From positions 1,736,001 through 1,800,000 of the forward strand of contig NZ_JAZHOH010000001.1 in NCBI RefSeq assembly GCF_040419245.1: a DNA stretch of 64,000 nucleotides. Reading direction: 5' to 3'. This DNA comes from Ewingella sp. CoE-038-23 (lineage in GTDB: Bacteria; Pseudomonadota; Gammaproteobacteria; Enterobacterales; Enterobacteriaceae). A program made the position numbers and the translations under genes. The notes beneath the pieces are model-generated. The model had not been told where the DNA came from and did no database searches. It worked only from the letters and a program-made list of their open reading frames with translations. Of this stretch, positions 45,307-55,454 are shown piece after piece. Within the stretch, counting starts at the first letter, position 1, and every line of letters starts with the position of its first letter.

Positions 45307-46123
45307 GGTTTATAAATAAAGAAAACCGATTAATAAGAGTAAATAGGGTGATAAAACTTAGCTGTTAACGTTTTCAGTTGAGCTTTTAATTATTTTTTGA
45401 TCGATATTGGAGGGTTTTAATAACTCTTTAGATGACAAATTGGTGATGGATATTTTAATTCTTCTTTACTATTACTCTGCGAAATAAATTTTCACCGCCC
45501 TTGGCTACGCTTCTGCTAGCACTTTTTGGACCTAAAACCCCATGCCTTATGATGCCTTAATAATAAAAATCCTAAGACTGGTCTGAGCTTTTACTCTTTG
45601 CTGGCATAAACCACCTTATGTATTCGGCGCTAAAGTTTTTGTTTTCGGTGCCGATACCTCTCTTGCCCCTACATTGGGCCACTCACTTTACCGCCACTTC
45701 TGTATCCTCCCTGAGGGCAGAAGGTTTTCTGCTGCAAAAATTATTTGTTACACACCTTGACTTTATACGCTTATAAAGCCGTACTTACTGACGCAATCCC
45801 CTCGTTTATCCCAGATTTACCCTGAAAAACCTTCCTAAACAGCACTCAATCTAGCCATTTTTGAATAAAAAGTTATTTTTCAGTCAATCTGGATTTATTG
45901 CTAATTCATGTCTTAAATGTAGATTATAAATCTAAATAAAATGTGTTAATCATGTTTTTGTATGGTTAATTTCGCTTTAATTAGAAGTTGTACAAAATGA
46001 TCTAAAAATGAATGAAAAAACGGGGCTGAGAAGGGATTTTAAGACGCATTTTTACTTTTGGTTAAATTTTGAGCTGATTTTTTACCCAAATCACTCTTTT
46101 TGGATAAAAATAAGTTTTATTTT

Positions 46124-46139
46124 TGTGATCTGCGTCACA
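46124..46139 (+). promoter_or_regulatory. CRP binding site of the flhDC promoter
   Basis: TGTGATCTGCGTCACA matches the CRP consensus TGTGA-N6-TCACA perfectly. Its centre is about 72 bp upstream of the start inferred from the nearby RcsAB-like box, which equals the class I spacing at E. coli flhDC. Confidence 0.88.
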
Positions 46140-46207
46140 CTTTATCCAAAATTCGCTGAGGCCTAGATTGTATGTGCTAATGATTCGGGGTTACATTTGC
46201 GTCGTAT

Positions 46208-46221
46208 TAAGATTAATCCTA
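46208..46221 (+). promoter_or_regulatory. RcsAB-type box downstream of the flhDC promoter
   Basis: TAAGATTAATCCTA matches the RcsAB consensus TAAGAATATTCCTA at 12 of 14 positions. In E. coli the flhDC RcsAB box lies just after the transcription start and mediates repression by the Rcs phosphorelay. The distance from the CRP site (about 83 bp centre to centre) fits that layout. Confidence 0.7.
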
Positions 46222-46564
46222 ATAATGTATGTAAAAGCGTTTCACTGAATGACACGCAATCACAGCAACGGACCCTGCCGAAAAGCTACAACTGATAAAT
46301 TATTAAATTTAATTAGCCGTGAAATTGTCACATTTATAGTTTACATCAGGAACTACTTTGTATTGGCGGTGAATATAAAACCGCGAGATAAACCTGTTTT
46401 GTCCTCGCAAACATTTCTTTGAAAAAATGAAATGTGATGTTCATCGTCCAATGAGCCAATTGTTTTGATAGTAAAAAAATACTCTGTCGGACTAAAAAAC
46501 CAAGCAGTGATTATATCTATCAACCAGTTATGAATTCATAGCTGACGGTATGGGGTAAACAAGC

Positions 46565-46909
46565 ATGTCAGAATTGCTTAAACATATTTATGACATCAAT
46601 CTGTCATATTTGCTGTTAGCACAGCGGTTAATAAACGACGAAAAGGCTTCCGCGATGTTCCGGTTGGGGATCGACGATGTCATGGCTGACGCGTTAGCTG
46701 GCCTGACTTTGCCGCAAATGGTGAAGTTAGCTGAAACGAATCAGTTGCTGTGCCAGTTTCGTTTCGACGACAGCAAGACGATTGAGCGTTTGACGCAAGA
46801 GTCGCGAGTGGATGATTTACAGCAAATCCACACAGGTATTCTGTTGTCTAGCCATTTGCTGAAAGGGCTTTCAGCTAAAGACAGCAGCGCCTCTAAGAAA
46901 AGGGCATAA
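46565..46909 (+). CDS. flhD: Flagellar master regulator subunit FlhD
   Basis: A 114-aa subunit of the FlhD4C2 activator of class 2 flagellar operons. It has [20 protein letters not shown] and the HTH-like [39 protein letters not shown]. Length is near E. coli FlhD (116-119 aa). It is followed by flhC after 2 bp. Confidence 0.97.
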   Translation: MSELLKHIYDINLSYLLLAQRLINDEKASAMFRLGIDDVMADALAGLTLPQMVKLAETNQLLCQFRFDDSKTIERLTQESRVDDLQQIHTGILLSSHLLKGLSAKDSSASKKRA

Positions 46910-46911
46910 CT

Positions 46912-47541
46912 ATGTCCCTGATAAAAGCACCATCGACACCGAGAGAGGCTTCGGCCAAACCCGTCGAAAAAAGTATTGTTCAGGAAGCGCGGGATATTCA
47001 GTTAGCGATGGAATTGATTTCGCTGGGTGCCCGTTTACAGATGCTGGAAAGCGAAACGCAGCTTAGCCGTGGTCGGTTAATTAAACTCTACAAAGAGCTG
47101 CGTGGTAGCCCTCCACCGAAAGGGATGTTGCCGTTCTCCACCGATTGGTTCATGACGTGGGAACAAAACATTCACTCCTCGATGTTCTACAACGCCTACA
47201 CCTTCCTGATGAAGAGCGGGCATTGCAATGGCGTTGAGGCGGTTATCAAGGCATATCGTCTGTATCTGGAGCAGTGTCCAGAGCAGCCGGGTGAAGCGCC
47301 GATTTTGGCCCTGACCCGTGCGTGGACATTGGTTCGATTTGTTGACAGCGGCATGCTGCAACTCTCTTCTTGCAACTGCTGCGATGGTTCTTTTATTACC
47401 CATGCACATCAGCCACGTCACGGTTTTGTGTGCAGTCTTTGCCAACCACCTTCACGAGCAGTAAAAAAACGTAAACTTTCCCCGGAAGCTGCCGATAGTA
47501 CATCTCAAGAGCTGGACGAAAAGGTCAAGCGCGCAGTTTGA
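46912..47541 (+). CDS. flhC: Flagellar master regulator subunit FlhC
   Basis: A 209-aa partner of FlhD that contributes most DNA contacts. The zinc-binding cysteines are Cys154/Cys157 and Cys174/Cys177 (CNCC...CSLC), corresponding to E. coli Cys137/140/157/160. An N-terminal extension of about 15-20 residues rich in polar residues makes it longer than E. coli FlhC (192). The sigma-28 promoter for motA lies within its 3' end. Confidence 0.97.
   Translation: MSLIKAPSTPREASAKPVEKSIVQEARDIQLAMELISLGARLQMLESETQLSRGRLIKLYKELRGSPPPKGMLPFSTDWFMTWEQNIHSSMFYNAYTFLMKSGHCNGVEAVIKAYRLYLEQCPEQPGEAPILALTRAWTLVRFVDSGMLQLSSCNCCDGSFITHAHQPRHGFVCSLCQPPSRAVKKRKLSPEAADSTSQELDEKVKRAV
47472..47498 (+). promoter_or_regulatory. 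Sigma-28 (FliA) promoter for motAB-cheAW
   Basis: TAAACTTT, 11 bp, GCCGATAG matches the FliA consensus TAAAGTTT-N11-GCCGATAA at 14 of 16 positions with exact spacing. It lies inside the end of flhC, about 240 bp before motA, as in E. coli. The region between (47542-47737) has a GAGTGG/CCACTC hairpin at about 47585 and no gene. Confidence 0.9.
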
Positions 47542-47737
47542 GATGATGTGGGCAGCAGAGTGCGACAGGTAACGTGATGATAAAGAGTGGTGAAATGCCA
47601 CTCTATACAATACCTCCCCAACATCCCCGATCGTTTTTTGTTGTCTCCTGACGATACAAAAACCTCAATTCTCTCCTCAAGCGCGCTTTCCCTGGTCTGG
47701 CCTATACCCAAAAGCCACATCGAATTAAGGAATTATC

Positions 47738-48625
47738 GTGCTAGTACTCATCGGTTACATCGTGGTCCTGGGCTCAGTCTTTGGCGGCTTCATGCTGGTT
47801 GGCGGCGAGCTGGGCGCGCTTTATCAGCCCGCAGAACTGCTGATCATCGGCGGCGCCGGTATTGGTGCGTTTCTGGTTGGTAACAACGGCAAAGCCATCA
47901 AATCAACGCTTCGCGCACTGCCGAAACTGTTCCGCGCATCGCGTTACAGCAAGGCGCTGTATATGGATCTGATGGCGCTGCTCTATCGTTTACTCGCCAA
48001 ATCGCGCCAACAGGGGATGCTATCGCTGGAAAACGACATCGATAATCCGCAGGAAAGCGACATTTTCACTAATTATCCGCGCATTCTTGCCGATAAACAT
48101 TTGGTGGAATTTCTCACGGACTATTTACGCCTGATGGTCAGCGGCAACATGAATGCTTTTGAAATCGAAGCGTTGATGGATGAAGAGATTGAAACCTACG
48201 AGCAAGAGAGCGAAGTGCCCGCCAACAGTCTAGCGCTGGTGGGGGATTCACTCCCGGCGTTCGGCATCGTGGCCGCGGTCATGGGGATTGTTCATACCCT
48301 GGCCGCCGCAGACCGTCCGGCGGCTGAGTTGGGTGCTTTGATTGCCCACGCGATGGTCGGCACCTTCCTTGGTATTTTGCTGGCCTACGGCTTTGTCTCC
48401 CCGCTGGCAGCAGTGTTGCGTCAGAAATGTGCTGAGAACACCAAGATGATGCAGTGCATCAAAGTGACTTTGCTTTCAAGCCTGAATGGCTATGCGCCGC
48501 AGATTGCCGTCGAGTTTGGTCGTAAAACGCTTTACACCTCCGAGCGTCCTTCATTCGTCGAACTCGAAGATCACGTTCGTCAGGTCAAATCGCCTAACAA
48601 GCAAGCGGAAGAAGAAAACGTATGA
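47738..48625 (+). CDS. motA: Flagellar stator protein MotA
   Basis: A 295-aa inner-membrane stator subunit with four helices. The start is GTG with TAAGGA before it, as in E. coli (start VLILIGY-like, here [31 protein letters not shown]). It has the conserved cytoplasmic loop and the late proline-bearing helices ([40 protein letters not shown]). With MotB it forms the proton channel. It overlaps motB by 4 bp. Confidence 0.97.
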   Translation: MLVLIGYIVVLGSVFGGFMLVGGELGALYQPAELLIIGGAGIGAFLVGNNGKAIKSTLRALPKLFRASRYSKALYMDLMALLYRLLAKSRQQGMLSLENDIDNPQESDIFTNYPRILADKHLVEFLTDYLRLMVSGNMNAFEIEALMDEEIETYEQESEVPANSLALVGDSLPAFGIVAAVMGIVHTLAAADRPAAELGALIAHAMVGTFLGILLAYGFVSPLAAVLRQKCAENTKMMQCIKVTLLSSLNGYAPQIAVEFGRKTLYTSERPSFVELEDHVRQVKSPNKQAEEENV

Positions 48626-49797
48626 AGCATCAGAGTCATCCCATCGTTGTGGTGCGCAGGAAAAAGGCCAAGCACGGCGGCGGGCATCACGGCGGGTCGT
48701 GGAAGATTGCTTATGCCGACTTTATGACGGCGATGATGGCATTCTTCCTGGTGATGTGGCTTATCTCCATTTCCAGCCCGAAAGAGCTGGTGCAGATTGC
48801 TGAATACTTCCGTACGCCATTGGCCGTGGCCATTACCAATGGTCCGCGCAGCAGCGACGCCACCAGCCCGATTCCGGGCGGCGGGGATGACCCAACCCAG
48901 CAGGATGGCGAAGTGCATAAGATGATCCAGTCGCAGGGCGACCAGCGTGAAATCGGTGATTTGCAGCGCCTGCAAGAGAAGCTAGAGCAGATGCTGATTT
49001 CCGATCCGCGTCTGAAAGATTTGCGCCCGCACCTGATGATTAACCTCACGGAGCAGGGGCTGCGTATCCAGATTATCGATAGCCAGAACCGCCCGATGTT
49101 CCAACTGGGCAGCGCCACGGTAGAGCCTTATATGCGCTATATCTTGCGGGCGATTGCTCCGGTGCTGGATGATTTTCCCAACAAGATAAGCCTCGCCGGT
49201 CATACCGATGATATGCCGTACGCCATGGGCGAACGCGGCTACAGCAACTGGGAACTGTCGACCGATCGCGCCAACGCCTCGCGCCGTGAATTAACCGCCG
49301 GTGGCCTGAGCGAAGGCAAAGTGCTGCGCGTGATGGGCATGGGTTCCACCATGCAGCTGAAAGACCATCCGTCCGGCGACGCGATTAACCGTCGCATCAG
49401 TATTTTAGTGCTGAATAAACATGCCGAAGAGGCCATCGAGCGCGAAAACAGCGAGGGTGAAGCCGTCACCATTAGCGACGCGGGCGAATTGAAAAAGATG
49501 GTTCCGGGCAGTGACACTCAGGCTCCGGCCCCGGTTGAGCCACCAAGCGCCAAGGCGTCATCGGCTTTCGCGCCGCACCTGACATCCAAGGAACCGCCAA
49601 CAGAATCAACAACACCACCAACATCAGGGCAATCTTTACCGACGCAGCCCTCACAAGAACAACAACAACCCAAGAGTGAGACGGTGACTCCGGAAAGTTC
49701 TTCTTCGTCTAACAGACCAACCACGGCGATCCCTGCCGCGGCGGACGTTACGGCGCAACCGGCATCATCGGCAAGCCGCGATTCACAGCAGAGGTGA
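48622..49797 (+). CDS. motB: Flagellar stator protein MotB with extended C-terminal tail
   Basis: A 391-aa stator subunit. The single helix [23 protein letters not shown] carries the proton-accepting Asp33, then a plug/linker and an OmpA-like peptidoglycan-binding domain ([36 protein letters not shown]) up to about residue 265. The last 90-100 residues are low-complexity and rich in Pro, Ser, Thr and Gln, which makes it much longer than E. coli MotB (308 aa). The tail would be periplasmic; its function is unknown. Confidence 0.96.
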   Translation: MKHQSHPIVVVRRKKAKHGGGHHGGSWKIAYADFMTAMMAFFLVMWLISISSPKELVQIAEYFRTPLAVAITNGPRSSDATSPIPGGGDDPTQQDGEVHKMIQSQGDQREIGDLQRLQEKLEQMLISDPRLKDLRPHLMINLTEQGLRIQIIDSQNRPMFQLGSATVEPYMRYILRAIAPVLDDFPNKISLAGHTDDMPYAMGERGYSNWELSTDRANASRRELTAGGLSEGKVLRVMGMGSTMQLKDHPSGDAINRRISILVLNKHAEEAIERENSEGEAVTISDAGELKKMVPGSDTQAPAPVEPPSAKASSAFAPHLTSKEPPTESTTPPTSGQSLPTQPSQEQQQPKSETVTPESSSSSNRPTTAIPAAADVTAQPASSASRDSQQR

Positions 49798-49801
49798 TCA
49801 C

Positions 49802-51835
49802 GTGAGCATGGATATTAGTGATTTTTACCAAACGTTTTTCGATGAAGCAGACGAACTGCTGGCGGATATGGAGCAACACCTGTTGCTGCTTGACCCCCAG
49901 ACGCCTGATATCGAGCAGCTCAACGCGATTTTCCGCGCGGCGCACTCGATTAAAGGCGGGGCCGCCACCTTTGGATTCTCAGTTCTGCAGGAAACCACCC
50001 ATTTATTGGAAAACCTGCTCGACGGTGCACGACGCGCAGAAATGAGCCTGAGCACTGACATCATCAACCTGTTTTTGGAAACGAAAGACATTATGCAGGA
50101 GCAACTGGACGCCTATAAATCCTCTCAGGACCCTGATGCTGAAAGCTTCGAATACATCTGCGCCGCGCTGCGCCAACTGGCGCTTGAAGCTCAAGCACAG
50201 CTGCAGGGCGCACCGACGGTCGATCTTCACGTTGTGACGGAGTCAGCGGCGGTGAACTCTGCGCCGACGGCGGCCTCGAGCGGCGGTTTACGCATTCTGC
50301 TTTCTGGCTTGAAAGAGGCCGAAGTGCCGCTGATGCTGGAAGAGCTGGGCAATCTTGGCGATGTGCAGGACGCCGTACAGACAGCGAATAGCGTCGAAGC
50401 GACCCTCAACACCACGCTGAGCGAAGACGACATCAGCGCCGTGCTTTGCTTTGTTATCGAACCTGAACAAATCAGCTTTAGCCAGCCCGCCGCCAATGAC
50501 GTCGAGCCGGCCGTTGCTGAACCACAGGCCGTGGCCGCGCAACCTGTCGCGCCAATTGAGGAAGCCGCGCCGCGCGCTGCGCCCGCTCTGGCTGTCGTGC
50601 CTGACTCGGCGCCACCGGCGAAAGCGCGCGCGCCAAAAGCCGCTGAATCAACCAGCATCCGCGTGGCGGTTGAGAAGGTGGATCAGCTGATTAACTTAGT
50701 CGGCGAATTGGTCATAACCCAGTCTATGCTGGCCCAGCGTTCTGACCTGCTGGACCCGGTGGCCCACAGCGATTTGCTCAACAGTATGGGGCAGTTGGAG
50801 CGCAACGCGCGTGACCTGCAAGAGTCGGTGATGTCCATTCGTATGATGCCGATGGAGTACGTTTTCAGTCGCTTCCCGCGTCTTGTCCGTGACCTTGCCA
50901 GCAAGCTGAACAAGCAGATTGAATTGACGCTGCTCGGCAGTTCGACCGAGCTGGACAAGAGCCTGATCGAAAGAATCATCGACCCATTAACCCACCTGGT
51001 GCGTAACAGTCTGGACCACGGCGTGGAGTCTCCCGACGTGCGTATCGCCAACGGCAAGCATCCGACGGGCAATCTGACCCTTTCCGCAGAACATCAGGGC
51101 GGGAATATCTGCATTGAAGTGGTAGATGACGGTGCGGGTCTGAATCGCGAGAAGATTTTGGCCAAAGCCGCGTCGCAGGGGATGAACGTCAACGACAATA
51201 TGAGTGATGAAGAAGTCGGGATGCTTATCTTCGCGCCAGGTTTCTCGACTGCGGAAAAAGTGACTGACGTTTCAGGCCGTGGCGTGGGCATGGACGTGGT
51301 GAAACGAAATATCCAGGAGATGGGCGGTCACGTTGAAATCCATTCTCAACAGGGTAAAGGCACCACCATCCGCATTCTTCTGCCGCTGACGCTGGCGATT
51401 CTGGACGGTATGTCCGTCAAAGTCGGCGAAGAGGTGTTTATCCTGCCATTAAACGCGGTGATGGAATCTCTGCAACCTTTGGCTGAAGACTTACATCCGC
51501 TGGCCGGTGGCGAGCGCGTTCTGCAAGTGCGTGGCGAATATCTGCCGCTGGTCGAGTTGTACAACGTGTTTGACGTGACCGGGGCGAAAACCGAGGCGAC
51601 GCAGGCCATCGTGGTGATCCTGCAAAGTGCCGGACGCCGCTACGCGCTGCTGGTGGATCAGTTGATCGGTCAGCATCAAGTGGTGGTGAAAAACCTCGAG
51701 AGTAACTATCGCAAAGTACCGGGGATTTCCGCCGCGACCATTTTGGGCGACGGCAGCGTGGCGCTGATTGTTGATGTATCAGCCCTGCAGGCGCTTAACC
51801 GTGACAAACGTGCCGTAGACTCGGCCGTTGCATAA
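49802..51835 (+). CDS. cheA: Chemotaxis histidine kinase CheA
   Basis: A 677-aa kinase with the full P1-P5 layout. The HPt domain has phospho-acceptor His48 (AHSIKGGAATFGF), then the P2 CheY/CheB-binding domain, an Ala/Pro-rich linker (about 240-285), the P3 dimerisation helices, the P4 ATPase (NSLDHGVESPDVR; VVDDGAGLNREKI; GRGVGMDVVKRNI) and the P5 CheW-like domain. It phosphorylates CheY and CheB. The start is GTG at 49802, 4 bp after motB. Confidence 0.97.
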   Translation: MSMDISDFYQTFFDEADELLADMEQHLLLLDPQTPDIEQLNAIFRAAHSIKGGAATFGFSVLQETTHLLENLLDGARRAEMSLSTDIINLFLETKDIMQEQLDAYKSSQDPDAESFEYICAALRQLALEAQAQLQGAPTVDLHVVTESAAVNSAPTAASSGGLRILLSGLKEAEVPLMLEELGNLGDVQDAVQTANSVEATLNTTLSEDDISAVLCFVIEPEQISFSQPAANDVEPAVAEPQAVAAQPVAPIEEAAPRAAPALAVVPDSAPPAKARAPKAAESTSIRVAVEKVDQLINLVGELVITQSMLAQRSDLLDPVAHSDLLNSMGQLERNARDLQESVMSIRMMPMEYVFSRFPRLVRDLASKLNKQIELTLLGSSTELDKSLIERIIDPLTHLVRNSLDHGVESPDVRIANGKHPTGNLTLSAEHQGGNICIEVVDDGAGLNREKILAKAASQGMNVNDNMSDEEVGMLIFAPGFSTAEKVTDVSGRGVGMDVVKRNIQEMGGHVEIHSQQGKGTTIRILLPLTLAILDGMSVKVGEEVFILPLNAVMESLQPLAEDLHPLAGGERVLQVRGEYLPLVELYNVFDVTGAKTEATQAIVVILQSAGRRYALLVDQLIGQHQVVVKNLESNYRKVPGISAATILGDGSVALIVDVSALQALNRDKRAVDSAVA

Positions 51836-51852
51836 AAAATTTAAAACGAAAA

Positions 51853-51880
51853 AGCCCTCACTGGTGACGCCGGTGAGGCT
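51853..51880 (+). other. Hairpin between cheA and cheW
   Basis: AGCCCTCAC and GTGAGGCT form a stem with one bulge, followed by CAATTTT. The T run is weak, so partial termination or mRNA stabilisation is possible. Confidence 0.45.
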
Positions 51881-51912
51881 CAATTTTAGCCGAACGATGA
51901 AGGGTGAATAAC

Positions 51913-52410
51913 ATGGCCGGACTTGCAACCGTGACAAAAATGGCAGGTGAAACGGTAGGACAGGAATTCCTGATTTTTACGCTGGGTGATGAAGAATACG
52001 GTATCGATATTCTCAAAGTGCAGGAGATCCGTGGTTACGATCAGGTAACCCGCATCGCCAACACCCCGGCATTCATCAAGGGCGTCACCAACCTGCGCGG
52101 CGTCATCGTTCCAATTATCGACCTGCGGGTTAAGTTCGCCCAGCAGAACGTTGAATATAATGAAAACACCGTGGTTATCGTGCTGAACTTCGAAAACCGG
52201 GTAGTGGGTATTGTGGTTGACGGCGTGTCTGACGTGCTCTCTCTGACTCAGGAGCAAATTCGCCCTGCGCCAGAGTTCGCGGTAACGCTTTCTACCGAAT
52301 ACTTAACCGGCCTTGGTTCACTGGGCGATCGGATGTTGATTTTGGTCGACATCGAGAAGTTGCTGAGCAGCGAAGAAATGGCACTGGTAGAAAGTGTGGC
52401 AAAAGCTTGA
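51913..52410 (+). CDS. cheW: Chemotaxis coupling protein CheW
   Basis: A 165-aa SH3-like scaffold joining CheA to receptors. [57 protein letters not shown] is nearly identical to E. coli CheW. The ATG at 51913 (AGGG at 51901-51904) is preferred to an in-frame GTG at 51904. The repeat-rich gap to the receptor gene follows. Confidence 0.96.
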   Translation: MAGLATVTKMAGETVGQEFLIFTLGDEEYGIDILKVQEIRGYDQVTRIANTPAFIKGVTNLRGVIVPIIDLRVKFAQQNVEYNENTVVIVLNFENRVVGIVVDGVSDVLSLTQEQIRPAPEFAVTLSTEYLTGLGSLGDRMLILVDIEKLLSSEEMALVESVAKA

Positions 52411-52454
52411 TTTAGCTTGGTTTTATCTCTCCTCTTTCATGAGAGGAGGTCAGG

Positions 52455-52533
52455 TGGGGTGTGGGGTTTGCCGCATTGAGTGTTGAGTTAAACCACTCCT
52501 CATCCCAGCCTTCTCCTCTGAGAAGAGAAGGAG
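52455..52533 (+). repeat. Dispersed extragenic repeat, copy B
   Basis: Matches 8451-8520 in the same orientation over about 70 bp with few differences (TTTGCCGCATTGAG, TTAAACCACTCCTCATCC, AGCCTTCTCCTCTGAGA). It is preceded by a CCTCTT...GAGAGG hairpin at about 52430-52450 that may end the cheW transcript. Confidence 0.8.
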
Positions 52534-52578
52534 TAAACCTAACTCGAATTTACTTTAACCCGCTGACTTTTCTGCAAT

Positions 52579-52613
52579 ACCCCCTCCCAGCCTCCCCCTT
52601 GCCAGGGGGAGGA
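52579..52613 (+). repeat. Palindrome in the cheW-MCP gap
   Basis: CCTCCCCCT (52591-52599) and AGGGGGAGG (52604-52612) form a 9-bp stem with a 4-nt loop, preceded by CCCCCTCCCAG. This is a common type of extragenic palindrome in enterobacterial genomes. No T run follows. Confidence 0.65.
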
Positions 52614-52692
52614 GCACAATAGCACTCCACTGAAACAGCAAGGTTTTGACCTTGACCGTGAACTCGTTTTCAGCGGTTTTACAAAACCGCTC

Positions 52693-52719
52693 TCAAGTTA
52701 TACATCGCCCTGCCGATAA
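52693..52719 (+). promoter_or_regulatory. Sigma-28 (FliA) promoter for the MCP-cheRBYZ operon
   Basis: TCAAGTTA, 11 bp, GCCGATAA matches the FliA consensus with a perfect -10 and six of eight in the -35 region at exact spacing. It lies about 36 bp before the MCP start, so the receptor and cheRBYZ can be transcribed independently of cheAW. Confidence 0.88.
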
Positions 52720-52754
52720 CCCTCTGTAGATGAATTAATGGAAAAAGGCACAAC

Positions 52755-54446
52755 ATGATGTTTAAGCGTATGAAAGTGGTCACGGCCATCGTTGTCTTAC
52801 TGGTGGTCTTTGGGGCGTTACAGTTGGTTTCTGGTGGGCTGTTCTTCAAATCGCTTAAAACCGATAAAGATAACTTCGCCACTTCGCAGCAAATTCGTGT
52901 GCAGCAGGCTGAGCTAAATGCCAGTTGGATTTATCTTCTGCAAACCCGTAATACCCTCAACCGCGCGGGCATACGCTTTATGCTCGATGCCAACCAAATG
53001 GGGAGTGGGGCGACAGTTAAAGAGCTTATCGACGTCGCGCAAAAGGATTTGAAAGTTGCCGGCGAGCACTACGCCAAATATCAAAAAATTCCTAGCGATG
53101 CGAGCCAGAATCCGGCATTAGCGGCTGATATTAAAAAGAATTATGACGTTCTTAACGGCGCGCTGAGCGAGCTGATTGACCTTATCGGCTTGGGACGCAT
53201 CAATGACTTCTTCGAACAGCCGACCCAGCAATATCAGGACGGATTTGAGAAAGCATTCGTCAACTATATCGACCAAAACGACAAACTGTATAACCACGCA
53301 GTTAACGTCAGCGAAAACTCCTTTAGCAGCTCACTTTGGGTGCTGGGTGTGATCCTGATGGTGCTGGTGCTGTTTATCGGCCTGGCGTGGTTCGGCGTGC
53401 AGCGCGTGTTGGTTCACCCACTGCGTTCACTGGTGGAAAGCATTCAGCACATTGCTCGCGGCGACTTGACGCAGCAAGTGACGGTGGAAAGCCGTAACGA
53501 AATTGGTCTGTTGGCTGAAAGCATCAAAGACATGCAAAGCGAGTTGATCCGCACGGTGTCTGGCGTGCGTCAGGGCGCGGACGCTATCTATAGCGGCGCC
53601 AGTGAAATCTCTGCGGGTAACAACGATCTCTCTTCACGCACCGAACAGCAGGCGTCTTCTTTGGAAGAAACGGCCGCCAGCATGGAGCAACTGACCGCGA
53701 CGGTGAAACAAAACGCCGAAAACGCGCGCCAGGCGAGCCAGCTTGCACTAAGTGCCTCCGAAACGGCGCAGAAGGGCGGCAAAGTGGTGTCTAACGTGGT
53801 GCAAACCATGAGCGATATCGCCGCTAGTTCGAAGAAAATTACCGACATTACCGGCGTTATCGACGGTATTGCTTTCCAGACAAACATTCTGGCACTGAAC
53901 GCGGCGGTTGAAGCTGCCCGCGCCGGTGAGCAAGGCCGCGGATTTGCCGTGGTTGCTGGGGAAGTGCGCAGTCTGGCGCAGCGCAGCGCTCAGGCGGCGA
54001 AAGAGATTAAAGGCCTGATTGATGACTCGGTAAGCCGCATTAATACCGGTTCCGTTCTGGCCGAAAGCGCCGGTGAAACCATGAGTGATATGGTCAGCGC
54101 CGTCACCCGCGTGACCGACATTATGGGCGAAATCACCTCTGCTTCTGATGAACAGAGCCGTGGCATCGAGCAAGTGGCGCAGGCCATTACCGAAATGGAC
54201 CGCGTAACCCAGCAGAACGCCGCGTTGGTTGAAGAATCAGCCTCGGCCTCCGCGGCGTTAGAAGAGCAGGCGAGCCTGTTGACGCAGTCCGTGGCGGTAT
54301 TCAGCCTTGGCCAGCATCAGGTGAATGTCGTTCGCCCGACCACTACCTCGGCTCGTCAACCTTTGCTAACGCCAAATCTTTCTTCCTCGCCAGCTGGCAA
54401 AGGTGCCGCTAGCAACAACCTGACTGAAAACTGGGAAACCTTCTAA
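52755..54446 (+). CDS. Methyl-accepting chemotaxis protein (Tar/Tsr type)
   Basis: A 563-aa receptor. One helix at about residues 8-30, a periplasmic four-helix-bundle ligand domain (about 35-190), a second helix (about 193-215), then HAMP ([23 protein letters not shown]) and the signalling hairpin with the invariant [22 protein letters not shown]...[17 protein letters not shown]. The C-terminus is NWETF, the CheR/CheB docking pentapeptide, so it is a high-abundance type receptor. The ligand cannot be read with confidence; the locus position is that of tar. ATGs at 52755 and 52758 are both possible. Confidence 0.95.
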   Translation: MMFKRMKVVTAIVVLLVVFGALQLVSGGLFFKSLKTDKDNFATSQQIRVQQAELNASWIYLLQTRNTLNRAGIRFMLDANQMGSGATVKELIDVAQKDLKVAGEHYAKYQKIPSDASQNPALAADIKKNYDVLNGALSELIDLIGLGRINDFFEQPTQQYQDGFEKAFVNYIDQNDKLYNHAVNVSENSFSSSLWVLGVILMVLVLFIGLAWFGVQRVLVHPLRSLVESIQHIARGDLTQQVTVESRNEIGLLAESIKDMQSELIRTVSGVRQGADAIYSGASEISAGNNDLSSRTEQQASSLEETAASMEQLTATVKQNAENARQASQLALSASETAQKGGKVVSNVVQTMSDIAASSKKITDITGVIDGIAFQTNILALNAAVEAARAGEQGRGFAVVAGEVRSLAQRSAQAAKEIKGLIDDSVSRINTGSVLAESAGETMSDMVSAVTRVTDIMGEITSASDEQSRGIEQVAQAITEMDRVTQQNAALVEESASASAALEEQASLLTQSVAVFSLGQHQVNVVRPTTTSARQPLLTPNLSSSPAGKGAASNNLTENWETF

Positions 54447-54581
54447 GCAGTAAGTCATTGAGCATTTAACAGTAGCAATAGCATGACAGGGGCGGTTTCC
54501 GCCTCTGATGCGTCGGTAATGAGAGTAGGGAAAGCCATTTGGGCAACAGCAACAGAATCTGTCGTTTAAGGAGTCCGCATT

Positions 54582-55454
54582 ATGAGTGCTCCTAATTCAA
54601 ACCATGTTCCGGATAACGCGTCAATTATGGCGCAAATGATCCAACGGCTACCGCTGTCGGACATCCATTTTCGCCGTATCAGTGAGCTTATCTATCAGCG
54701 CGCCGGTATCGTTCTGGCGGATCACAAAAGAGAGATGGTTTACAACCGACTGGTTCGTCGATTGCGAATTCTAGGAATTAATGATTTTGGCCAGTATCTG
54801 GCGATGCTGGAAAGTGATGCGAATAGCGCCGAATGGCAGGCATTTATTAATGCTTTAACAACCAACCTGACGGCTTTTTTTCGCGAAGCTCATCATTTTC
54901 CTATTCTCGCTGAACATGCTCGCTCTCGGCCGAACAATTACAGCGTCTGGAGTACCGCCGCCTCAACCGGGGAAGAGCCTTACTCCATTGCCATGACCCT
55001 GAGTGAAGCACTGGGGCCAAGAATGGCCAGTTGCAGCATTCATGCCAGCGACATTGATACGCAGGTATTAGAGAAGGCCGTTGCTGGCGTCTACCGTCAG
55101 GAAGAGTTGCGCACGCTCAGTGCCCAGCAGATGCAAAAGTTCTTCCTGAAAGGCACAGGCCCGCACAGTGGGTTGGTGCGCGTTCGCCCGGAGCTGGCGC
55201 AAATGGTGGCTTTTCAGCAGATCAACTTGCTGGCTGGCCATTGGCAGCTTAATGGGCCATTTGATGCGATTTTTTGTCGGAACGTGATGATCTACTTCGA
55301 CAAACAGACGCAGGAAAAAATCTTACGCCGATTTGTTCCGTTACTAAAACCGGGCGGCCTGATGTTTGCCGGACATTCCGAAAACTTCAGCCAGATTAGC
55401 CGGGAATTTTATTTGCGTGGCCAAACTGTTTACGGTCTCGCCAAGGAGAGGTAA
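54582..55454 (+). CDS. cheR: Chemotaxis protein methyltransferase CheR
   Basis: A 290-aa SAM-dependent enzyme that methylates glutamates of the receptors. The N-terminal helical domain ([33 protein letters not shown]) is followed by the catalytic domain with [30 protein letters not shown] and [21 protein letters not shown] precedes the ATG. It shares one base with cheB (TAATG). Confidence 0.97.
   Translation: MSAPNSNHVPDNASIMAQMIQRLPLSDIHFRRISELIYQRAGIVLADHKREMVYNRLVRRLRILGINDFGQYLAMLESDANSAEWQAFINALTTNLTAFFREAHHFPILAEHARSRPNNYSVWSTAASTGEEPYSIAMTLSEALGPRMASCSIHASDIDTQVLEKAVAGVYRQEELRTLSAQQMQKFFLKGTGPHSGLVRVRPELAQMVAFQQINLLAGHWQLNGPFDAIFCRNVMIYFDKQTQEKILRRFVPLLKPGGLMFAGHSENFSQISREFYLRGQTVYGLAKER

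Larger units (their letters stand above)
45307..46564 (+). other. Long AT-rich flhDC upstream regulatory region
   Basis: About 1.26 kb without any credible gene. It is AT-rich, especially 45880-46120, as expected for H-NS-controlled regions. The CRP and RcsAB-like sites (annotated separately) place the transcription start near 46204, with TACATT at 46192-46197 as a possible -10. This implies a leader of about 360 nt before flhD. The first 800 bp contain nothing I can name. Confidence 0.65.

Noticed and set aside
47580..47615. GAGTGG/CCACTC hairpin before motA as a terminator of flhDC
   Set aside because: No T run follows, and the sigma-28 promoter for motA lies upstream of it, so a strong terminator would block motA.
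52640..52690. AAGGTTTTGACCTTGACCGTG resembling the AAGGTCAAGGTC block of the 5048-5651 repeat
   Set aside because: Only about ten consecutive bases match and the other repeat blocks are missing.
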